5,841 bases of DNA, from the NCBI GenBank assembly GCA_947464885.1, contig CANHYZ010000150.1, positions 1 to 5,841 on the forward strand. The letters are read 5' to 3'. Position numbers and translations under genes: made by a program. The number at the start of each line of letters is the position of its first letter. The first letter of the stretch is position 1. A model generated the notes under the pieces. It saw only the letters and a program-made list of their open reading frames with translations. It ran no database searches and was not told the DNA's origin. The DNA is from Flavobacteriales bacterium (GTDB lineage Bacteria; Bacteroidota; Bacteroidia; Flavobacteriales_D; Sanyastnellaceae). Shown here piece by piece: positions 1 to 5,136 of this stretch.

Positions 1-129
1 TCAAGGGCAAGCGTTATCTCTTTTTACGATTCCGGCAGGCTAAAATCTAATCCTCTTTGCGTGCATCTCCCTTTGCGGCCTTTTCGAGAAATCCTTATAT
101 ACTAATAGTATAGAGCACCGGCCTCGAAG
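1..129. repeat. Tandem duplication, left copy (154-bp period)
   Basis: This copy aligns without gaps to 155-283 at a constant offset of 154 bp, with about 109 of 129 positions identical by hand count. The match may begin before the window edge. Conservation is uneven: 28-97 differs from 182-251 at only two positions (57 and 84), 1-27 matches at about 19 of 27, and 98-129 at 22 of 32. The best conserved core contains GATTCCGGCAGGC followed by CTTTGCG-type words. Similar CTTTGCG-rich spacers occur as dispersed intergenic repeats in many Bacteroidota, which is general knowledge and not tested here. The unit also carries a remnant of the cyclase gene end. Confidence 0.85.
95..129 (-). pseudogene. 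Remnant of a cyclase gene 3' end
   Basis: Read on the minus strand in the frame fixed by the repeat offset, this segment encodes T-SRPVLY-TISI followed by a TAA stop. The intact cyclase ends P-SRPVLY-ALGV and stops at the equivalent place. The differences are conservative (A/T, L/I, G/S, V/I), and two further codons differ only synonymously. That pattern fits a tail that diverged while still coding. Upstream of 129 the similarity to the gene stops, so no complete second gene is present in the window. It is either a piece copied with the tandem duplication or the last scrap of a deleted paralogue. The short length limits certainty. Confidence 0.5.
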
Positions 130-132
130 TGG

Positions 133-146
133 GATGCACGCAAAGA
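133..146. repeat. Inverted 14-bp copy of a repeat-core word
   Basis: GATGCACGCAAAGA at this site is the exact reverse complement of 54-67 and, with one substitution, of 208-221. It lies almost midway between those two direct copies (65 and 61 bp spacers). In the minus-strand transcript running out of the cyclase gene, 221-208 could pair with 146-133 over 14 bp, including one G-U pair, about 27 nt after the cyclase stop codon. There is no T-run after it, so a canonical rho-independent terminator is not supported. Confidence 0.6.
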
Positions 147-154
147 CCACAAAT

Positions 155-283
155 TTCAGGGCATGCGCTTTTTCTATTTAAGATTCCGGCAGGCTAAAAT
201 CTAATCCTCTCTGCGTGCATCTCCCTTTGCGGCCTTTGCGAGAAATCCTTACACCCCTAACGCATAGAGAACAGGCCTCGAAG
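155..283. repeat. Tandem duplication, right copy overlapping the cyclase 3' end
   Basis: This is the partner of 1-129 at an offset of 154 bp. Its right part (249-283) is the real end of the cyclase gene, and its left part is the spacer downstream of that gene. Similarity ends abruptly between 129/283 and 130/284, placing the duplication boundary about 11 codons inside the gene. The spacer portion 182-251 is far better conserved between the copies than the coding portion 252-283. Within it, CTTTGCGGC and CTTTGCGAG form a short direct repeat at 226-242. Confidence 0.85.
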
Positions 284-1016
284 GCGCAGCATCATTCCTG
301 AACGACGCCACTTGCAAATTCAACAAATACAATCCATCGGCAATTGAGTCATCCACAAAAACCATTTCCGTGATTGTGGCTTCCAAGCGCGGTTCTGACG
401 GATAGTTCCAGAAGGCGTGATGCGCCAATAGTTTTCCCTGATCTTCTTCGCGATCAATCGAAGGCATATCAACAAGTAAGTGCTGCACGCCTTGCTCAGC
501 AAGCCACTGCGCAGCCTGAGGTTCCATGAAGGTGAAGTTCGTATTCGAATAATTGGTGTGCAATTTATCCGAGCTATTCGGCAGTGTTCGAATGATGATG
601 GCCTCAGGAATGTCGCTACCGATTGCATCCTGCAACTGTGTCAACGTAATAATGCTGTCACCGGTTTTGATGCCTTCACTATCAGCAGCGGCGCGCGCGG
701 GTTTCACACTGATTACTTGTGCCAACCACCAATAGCGTGTTAGGCCTTTTTCAATCGAGACCAACTCACGCGAAATATGTCCTACCGTTTCGGTGTGTGT
801 GCCGTGCGCGTGCGGATTGAAAAAAACGTCATTGAAGTTTACGTTTCCCCCCAATGCGACGCTGCCGGTGAAGTATTGATTAATCACAGGAGCAATACGC
901 ATGGGGTCGGCGTACCAGGCGCGTGGCCCCTTTGCGTGCATGGGAATCGCAATATCCAGGGGCTTGGAGAGGTCAATGGCGAACGTTGTGTTGTTCAGTT
1001 CAATGCGTGCAATCAT
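249..1016 (-). CDS. Cyclase family protein (kynurenine formamidase-like metal hydrolase)
   Basis: A 255-residue protein of the cyclase/KynB superfamily, cytosolic metal-dependent hydrolases that include arylformamidases acting on N-formylkynurenine. The family signature HxGTHxDxPxH appears here as HGTHTETVGH (residues 71-80), with His71, His74, Glu76 and His80 as likely metal or catalytic residues. The usual Asp is Glu and the usual Pro is Val. Further family-like segments are the SIDREEDQ...HHAFW stretch (186-203), Glu217 in ITEMV, and the C-terminal DGLYLLNLQVASF...APSRPVLY (228-251). The length fits the family. No signal peptide is seen. The start is set by an ATGA overlap with the stop of the upstream hemW gene, implying translational coupling. 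No other kynurenine or tryptophan gene is nearby, so the substrate is unknown and 'kynurenine formamidase' should not be taken literally. The last 11 codons are duplicated at 95-129. Confidence 0.92.
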   Translation of the reverse strand: MIARIELNNTTFAIDLSKPLDIAIPMHAKGPRAWYADPMRIAPVINQYFTGSVALGGNVNFNDVFFNPHAHGTHTETVGHISRELVSIEKGLTRYWWLAQVISVKPARAAADSEGIKTGDSIITLTQLQDAIGSDIPEAIIIRTLPNSSDKLHTNYSNTNFTFMEPQAAQWLAEQGVQHLLVDMPSIDREEDQGKLLAHHAFWNYPSEPRLEATITEMVFVDDSIADGLYLLNLQVASFRNDAAPSRPVLYALGV

Positions 1017-2146
1017 GATTCAAGAATAAACAAATCGGAGGCGATACGGTCTGCTTTGAGCAGCCCTTCTGTGGTGAGTGTGATGGTGTTGTTGTCGATG
1101 ATCATCAAGCCTTCTTCCACCCACTGCGCGATGCTTTCTTTTTCGCTGCTGAGCAAATCGACACCATATTCACTGCGGACAACGTTCAAATCAACGCCCC
1201 ATGTCGTGCGCAGGCGCGTCATCAGGTATTCGTTGCACTTGGTGCGTTGATCGAGTTGCTCCACGTCGAAGTGTGGTGTGCCGTTTAGCCAGCCTTGTGT
1301 ATAGCGTGCGTTGTTGGAAACATTCCACTGACGACTATCGCCGTTGAAGGAGTGAGCAGAAGGTCCAACGCCCAGATATTTTTTGCCTCTCCAGTAGGCG
1401 CTGTTATGCTTTGATTCCATACCGGGCAGGCAAAAGTTTGACACTTCATATTGCTGAAAGCCGCTGCGGGTGAGCTCATGGACCAGCGTCAGGAAATGCC
1501 CACTGCTTACAGCATCATCCACCGCGTGAAGTTCCTGTTTCGCCCATTGGTGTCCGAAGACAGTTTTGGGTTCAATGGTGAGGCTGTAAGCGCTAATGTG
1601 CTGAATGTTGAGGTCGACCGCTTTGCGGATATTATCCAGCCAGTCGCGGTCACTCATTCCGGGGATGCTGTAGATGAGGTCGATCGTGATGTTATTGAAT
1701 CCGCGGTCTTGCGCACACTTTACGGCAAAGTCGGCCTGAGAAGCGTTGTGGGCACGGTTCATCCACATCAAGTCCTGATTACGGAAGCTTTGTATGCCGA
1801 TGCTGAGGCGATTCACGGGTGATCGCGCGAGCTCGAGTATTTTCAAATAGGTCAGATCATCCGGATTGGCTTCCAGTGTAATTTCTGCGTCATTGCTGAC
1901 GGGGTAATATTTCACTACGGTATCGAGGATGCGGCTGATATCGTCGGTTGGGAGCAGCGAGGGTGTTCCTCCGCCGAAATAGATGGTCTCAATAGTTTCC
2001 CCTTCCAAGTATCCCGCTCTTGCCTGGGTTTCGCGCATTAGAGCCTTCACCATTTCATCCATGGATTTGGTTTGCGTGGAGAAATGAAAGTCGCAATAAT
2101 GGCAAGCTTGTCGACAAAACGGGATATGGAAATAGATGCCGGCCAT
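1013..2146 (-). CDS. hemW: Radical SAM heme chaperone HemW
   Basis: A 377-residue cytosolic radical SAM protein. The [4Fe-4S] motif is C11-x3-C15-x2-C18, followed by Asp-Phe. The fourth cysteine of true oxygen-independent coproporphyrinogen oxidases (HemN, CxxxCxxCxC) is absent, which places it with HemW. Other marks are GGGTPS (58-63, SAM binding), EANP (92-95), RLSIGIQSF (113-121), QYEVSNF (232-238) and the HemW-type HNSAYWRGKKYLGVGPSAHSF segment (247-267). The C-terminal part (about 305-377) matches the HemW accessory domain with LRTTWGVDL. HemW proteins bind heme and are thought to deliver it to respiratory enzymes. They were often misannotated as coproporphyrinogen III oxidase. The start MAGIYFHIPF is typical of the family, and no Shine-Dalgarno sequence is seen. 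It is the first gene of a two-gene unit with the cyclase (4-bp overlap). Confidence 0.96.
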   Translation of the reverse strand: MAGIYFHIPFCRQACHYCDFHFSTQTKSMDEMVKALMRETQARAGYLEGETIETIYFGGGTPSLLPTDDISRILDTVVKYYPVSNDAEITLEANPDDLTYLKILELARSPVNRLSIGIQSFRNQDLMWMNRAHNASQADFAVKCAQDRGFNNITIDLIYSIPGMSDRDWLDNIRKAVDLNIQHISAYSLTIEPKTVFGHQWAKQELHAVDDAVSSGHFLTLVHELTRSGFQQYEVSNFCLPGMESKHNSAYWRGKKYLGVGPSAHSFNGDSRQWNVSNNARYTQGWLNGTPHFDVEQLDQRTKCNEYLMTRLRTTWGVDLNVVRSEYGVDLLSSEKESIAQWVEEGLMIIDNNTITLTTEGLLKADRIASDLFILES

Positions 2147-2147
2147 A

Positions 2148-2171
2148 ACGCGAAAGTACCTAGCTTCGCGT
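2148..2171. promoter_or_regulatory. Inverted repeat in divergent promoter region
   Basis: The arms ACGCGAA (2148-2154) and TTCGCGT (2165-2171) are perfect 7-bp reverse complements with a 10-bp spacer. They fill most of the 38-bp gap between the divergent hemW and biotin-carrier genes. Each half also contains a one-mismatch copy of the Bacteroidota -7 element TAnnTTTG: TAGCTTCG on the plus strand at 2161-2168 and TACTTTCG on the minus strand at 2158-2151. They point toward their respective genes. No good -33 TTTG was found at the expected distance for either. This could be an operator, a pair of overlapping promoters, or a 5' hairpin. The function is inferred only. Confidence 0.4.
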
Positions 2172-2184
2172 AAAAATCGAGCAG

Positions 2185-2685
2185 ATGGTCAAAGCAACAG
2201 TCAATGGCACAGCGACATTTCAATTGAATATGGCTGAAGGTCGGGCAGAGGTCGATGGTAAAAACTATACGCTGGATGTCGTGAATACAGGGAACACTCA
2301 TTCGCATTGGTTAATCGATAACCGTTCGATGGTGGCCGAAGTGGTGGCGTCGAATCCTGAAACCAAGGAGTTTACCGTGAAGGTGAACAACAATACGTAT
2401 CAGGTGCAGCTGAAGGACAAGTTCGACGAGTTGCTGGAAAGCTTGGGCATGGCATCTGCCGGCAAGAAACGCATCACGGAGGTGAAGGCACCGATGCCCG
2501 GATTGGTGTTGAATATATTGGTCAAGGAGGGTGATACGGTCACGAAGGATACGCCATTGCTCATATTGGAAGCCATGAAAATGGAGAATGTCATAAAAAG
2601 TGCAACAGACGCCGTAATCAAGCGCGTTTGTGCTGTCAAGGGCGTGCCGGTGGAAAAGAACGCAGTGCTGATTGAATTTCAATAA
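2185..2685 (+). CDS. Biotin carboxyl carrier protein (biotin/lipoyl-binding subunit)
   Basis: A 166-residue cytosolic carrier subunit of a biotin-dependent acyl-CoA carboxylase. The C-terminal biotinyl domain (about 98-166) has the PMPG turn (103-106) and the biotinylation motif EAMKM (129-133), with Lys132 as the expected biotin attachment site. The N-terminal half (about 1-85) resembles the beta-rich extension seen in Bacteroidota carriers tied to acetyl-/propionyl-CoA carboxylase-type enzymes, rather than the AccB of fatty acid synthesis. The start MVKATVN matches the usual beginning of these proteins. No biotin carboxylase or carboxyltransferase gene adjoins it, so its partner enzyme must be encoded elsewhere and the substrate (acetyl-, propionyl- or methylcrotonyl-CoA) cannot be read from context. 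It is transcribed divergently from hemW. Confidence 0.95.
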   Translation: MVKATVNGTATFQLNMAEGRAEVDGKNYTLDVVNTGNTHSHWLIDNRSMVAEVVASNPETKEFTVKVNNNTYQVQLKDKFDELLESLGMASAGKKRITEVKAPMPGLVLNILVKEGDTVTKDTPLLILEAMKMENVIKSATDAVIKRVCAVKGVPVEKNAVLIEFQ

Positions 2686-2739
2686 CCATCAAGGCACTAA
2701 CGGCTGTTGAATAACGTTGTGTATAACTGAATGTCAACG

Positions 2740-2773
2740 CTGATATAGACGTGCGGCTATCAGAGCGCCTTTT
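2740..2773 (+). terminator. Weak candidate terminator after the biotin carrier gene
   Basis: CTGATA (2740-2745) and TATCAG (2758-2763) can form a 6-bp stem with a 12-nt loop, followed a few bases later by TTTT (2770-2773). The stem is AT-rich and the T-run is not adjacent to it, so intrinsic termination is only possible. The rest of the 114-bp spacer (2686-2799) shows no other gene or convincing promoter. It presumably carries the promoter of the downstream cluster. Confidence 0.22.
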
Positions 2774-2799
2774 CTTAAATTGCCAGCGTCGAAGTTTGG

Positions 2800-3804
2800 A
2801 TGCACATGCTACCGAGAAGCAGTTATTTTATTTGGATTATCGTGCTGTTGTTGGGTCGAATTCCCGCGCACGGACAGGCCTGTGATCAGGCCCTGGAGAA
2901 TTATTTGTGCGCTGATGAGCAGCAGCAAGTAGACTCGCTTCTTCCGTCCATCTTTTTCAATAATTGCATGAGCGTGACCTCTACCGCGTGGTATTCTTTT
3001 CACACTAACAGTGAGGATGGAGGTTCGATAGACATTGACATCGAATTTGTGGATTGCGATTACACCACAGAGGGCGACAATGATTTCATTTACGTTACCG
3101 TGTTTGAGTTGATTGATGGTTTTGAGCCGTGTATCTCGTTTGACTCTTATGATTGGCCGTGCGGCAGTGATGATGAGTCGTTCAGCTATTCCGTACCTTC
3201 TGATTCATTGGAAGCGGATACAGATTACATCGTTGTGGTGGGGTCGAATCACGATCCTATTTACGGGCCTTGCGCGTTCAACATGACCATTACCGGAAGC
3301 GCTCTGGATATCGTAGCGCGTGTCGAACCCTTATCTGTTTCACTTGGAGAGTCGGCGGGTTTGTTTGTGGATGGCACAGAAGGCCCCGTGCAATGGACAC
3401 CCGGTCAGTACCTGGATGATCCTACGAGTATCAGCCCGACGGTAATCGCTGAAGAAACAACTTCTTTTCAAGTAAGCGCCCAAGTGGGTGAGTGCGATGT
3501 CACCGATGTCGTATCGCTCACCATCGGAACACCAATTGACATTTACAATTCGATTTCTCCCAATGGCGACGGCATCAACGATGTCTGGAATATTGGTGAA
3601 ATCGAGCGTTTTCCGACGTGTCAGGTAGAGGTGTTTGACCGTTGGGGGCAGAGTGTTTTTAAGTCCGTCGGTTATCAGCAGCCTTGGGATGGAACGTATA
3701 AGGGCCGCTATCTTCCTACAGCCGCCTATTATTTCGTAATCGAGTTGAATTCATTGGAAGTGACCATACCGCCAATTTTGGGAACCATAAGCATTGTGCA
3801 TTGA
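2800..3804 (+). CDS. Secreted protein with T9SS type B sorting domain
   Basis: A 334-residue exported protein. Residues 1-27 form a Sec signal peptide (basic start, hydrophobic core YFIWIIVLLLG, likely cleavage after HGQA). The mature N-terminal part (about 28-168) is acidic, resembles beta-sandwich adhesin-type modules of Bacteroidota surface proteins, and carries seven cysteines (28, 37, 56, 86, 111, 121, 158), suggesting disulfides. Residues 170-243 look like an Ig/PKD-like repeat. The end (about 249-334) is the gliding-motility-associated C-terminal domain, with SPNGDGIND (253-261), FDRWG (279-283), WDGTYKG (296-302), YYF (310-312) and the terminal GTISIVH. In known T9SS proteins this type B domain directs export and surface attachment or release. 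The start could be Met1 or Met3 (2806); both give the same signal peptide. The next gene encodes a PorP/SprF protein, the usual partner. The ligand or substrate is unknown. Confidence 0.92.
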   Translation: MHMLPRSSYFIWIIVLLLGRIPAHGQACDQALENYLCADEQQQVDSLLPSIFFNNCMSVTSTAWYSFHTNSEDGGSIDIDIEFVDCDYTTEGDNDFIYVTVFELIDGFEPCISFDSYDWPCGSDDESFSYSVPSDSLEADTDYIVVVGSNHDPIYGPCAFNMTITGSALDIVARVEPLSVSLGESAGLFVDGTEGPVQWTPGQYLDDPTSISPTVIAEETTSFQVSAQVGECDVTDVVSLTIGTPIDIYNSISPNGDGINDVWNIGEIERFPTCQVEVFDRWGQSVFKSVGYQQPWDGTYKGRYLPTAAYYFVIELNSLEVTIPPILGTISIVH

Positions 3805-3805
3805 T

Positions 3806-4732
3806 ATGAGGGTTTTTTTGATTATAGGTTTAATTGTGCTGAATGCAGGACGAATCATCGGCCAGCAATTGCCGCAGTTTACCTATTTCACTTACAACTA
3901 CATGCAATACAACCCGGCTGTAGTAGGAACGGCTCCATGCCTGGATTTGAAGTTTGGCTTACGTCGTCAGTGGAAGGGATTTGAAGATGCACCAACAACA
4001 GGGTTTGCCAACATCCATGGTAAGATTGGCAAGAAATCCGAATTTCACTTCAATGGTTTGGGCGCAACGGTGGAAAATGATGATGCCGGTCCGTTCAGCT
4101 ATACCAACATCACAGTGAATTACGCCTACCACAAGAAGTTGTCGAACAAGTACTTTCTGGCCACCGGTATCGGCCTTGGGTTTTCGCAGTACAGCGTTGA
4201 TTATGGCCAAATGACGTTTGAGAATCAGAATGCGGAGACGGCGATTTTCGGTATTGTGAATGATTTCATTTTCCCCATGTTCAATGCCGGCGTATGGTTA
4301 TATCGACCTGATCGTTTCTATGGATTATCCGTGCGCAGTTTGAACAACAAAAAGATTGACGGCTTTACGGATTCGCAGGTGCGACGCCACATCACGTTTG
4401 CCAACGGTTATGCCACGCGTGTAACGTCTGAGTTGACCTTCAAGCCGGCATACCTTATCAATTATGTTGGAAAGAGCCGGCCCTCGATTGATATGCAACT
4501 CATGTTGTCATTCAAAGACATGGTGGATGTTGGAGTGGGCGCACGTTCGGGGCACGGATTTGCCGCGCTCATAAAGTTGTCGGCCATTCGCTACGTGACC
4601 ATCGGCTATGCCTATGATGTAACGATGAATAAAATCCGTTACACTGCAGGAAGTACCCACGAGATTGTAATAGGATTGCGAGCGTGTAAAGAAGGAAACA
4701 AGATGTATGTTCCTTGCGCAGCCTACGATTGA
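3806..4732 (+). CDS. Type IX secretion system membrane protein, PorP/SprF family
   Basis: A 308-residue outer-membrane protein. The signal peptide MRVFLIIGLIVLNAGRIIGQ (1-20) is followed by the family opening QLPQFTYFTYN...YNPAVVGTAPCLDLKFGLRRQWKGFEDAPTT (21-65). After that come alternating beta strands typical of a small barrel, and a conserved end HEIVIGLRAC (285-294). Members such as SprF of Flavobacterium johnsoniae are needed for secretion of a specific type B-domain protein and usually sit beside its gene, as here. ATG 3806 is preferred because it directly begins the signal peptide and follows the upstream TGA by one base (TGA-T-ATG), indicating translational coupling. The C-terminal tail adds two cysteines (294, 304) in a short hydrophilic extension. 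It is probably dedicated to the protein encoded just upstream. Confidence 0.94.
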   Translation: MRVFLIIGLIVLNAGRIIGQQLPQFTYFTYNYMQYNPAVVGTAPCLDLKFGLRRQWKGFEDAPTTGFANIHGKIGKKSEFHFNGLGATVENDDAGPFSYTNITVNYAYHKKLSNKYFLATGIGLGFSQYSVDYGQMTFENQNAETAIFGIVNDFIFPMFNAGVWLYRPDRFYGLSVRSLNNKKIDGFTDSQVRRHITFANGYATRVTSELTFKPAYLINYVGKSRPSIDMQLMLSFKDMVDVGVGARSGHGFAALIKLSAIRYVTIGYAYDVTMNKIRYTAGSTHEIVIGLRACKEGNKMYVPCAAYD

Positions 4733-4733
4733 C

Positions 4734-5081
4734 ATGGATATTGAGACCTTTCGCTTGTATTGTTTGGCCAAACCAGGCGCTTCCGAGCACTTGCCGTTTG
4801 ATGACCGCACTCTCGTTTTTAAGGTTGGTGGAAAAATGTTTGCCTTGTGTGATTTGGAAGAGTTTAATAGCGCCAATTTGAAATGTGATCCGGAACGGGC
4901 GGTTGAGCTTCGCGAGCAATATGATGCAGTAATGCCGGGTTATCACATGAATAAAGCACACTGGAATACGGTGAAAGTAGATGGCGATGTCAACGGACGG
5001 ATGTTGCAGGAGCTGATCGACCACAGTTATGAACTGATTGTGTCGAGTTTGCCAAAAAGGGAACGTGAAAAACTTTGCTAA
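4734..5081 (+). CDS. YjbR/MmcQ family protein
   Basis: A 115-residue cytosolic protein covering the whole YjbR/MmcQ domain, an alpha/beta fold often described as CyaY-like DNA-binding. Biochemical function in this family is poorly established. Recognisable family segments are FRLYCLAKPGASEHLPFDD (6-24), LVFKVGGKMFAL (27-38), LKCDPERAVELREQY (48-62), GYHMNKAHWNTV (69-80) and LIDHSYELIVSSLPK (93-107). An upstream in-frame ATG (4707) exists, but the family start is MDIETF, and ATG 4734 follows the stop of the PorP/SprF gene by one base (TGA-C-ATG). It is therefore the last member of a three-gene coupled cluster. No functional link to secretion is known, and it may simply be carried on the same message. 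After its stop, GGGG...CCCC (5083-5098) makes only a 4-bp stem with no T-run. Confidence 0.94.
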   Translation: MDIETFRLYCLAKPGASEHLPFDDRTLVFKVGGKMFALCDLEEFNSANLKCDPERAVELREQYDAVMPGYHMNKAHWNTVKVDGDVNGRMLQELIDHSYELIVSSLPKREREKLC

Positions 5082-5111
5082 AGGGGCCTGATTTCCCCGA
5101 AGATGTAGTTA

Positions 5112-5119
5112 TAGCTTTG
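5112..5119 (+). promoter_or_regulatory. Bacteroidota-type -7 promoter element
   Basis: TAGCTTTG matches the Bacteroidota -7 consensus TAnnTTTG exactly. It lies 17 bp before the ATG at 5137, giving a short leader of roughly 10-14 nt. A clear -33 TTTG at the usual spacing is missing; TTTC at 5092-5095 is the nearest, somewhat too close. The 55-bp spacer is otherwise AT-rich just before the start and has no Shine-Dalgarno sequence, as is normal in this phylum. It suggests the downstream gene has its own transcript rather than relying on read-through from the upstream cluster. Confidence 0.5.
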
Positions 5120-5136
5120 ATTAAACAAACGTTATC

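Noticed and set aside
1..283. Possible CRISPR array from the repeats
   Set aside because: There are only two copies, the repeat is over 100 bp long with a 25-bp gap, and no cas gene is present.
777..1250. Plus-strand open frame of 157 codons across the cyclase/hemW junction
   Set aside because: It is antisense to two well supported genes with clear family motifs, and its translation shows no recognisable domain.
1451..1822. Plus-strand open frame of 123 codons inside hemW
   Set aside because: It is a shadow of the conserved hemW coding frame, with no motif and no promoter-like element.
2789..2805. Similarity of TCGAAGTTTGGATGCAC before the secreted-protein start to 124-139
   Set aside because: Only about 15 bases match with a gap, there is no extension on either side, and the start codon context explains part of it; probably chance.
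4569..5024. Minus-strand open frame of 151 codons
   Set aside because: It runs antisense to the PorP/SprF and YjbR genes, both of which match their families end to end.
5083..5098. GGGG...CCCC hairpin after the YjbR gene as a terminator
   Set aside because: The stem is only 4 bp and is followed by GAAG rather than a T-run.
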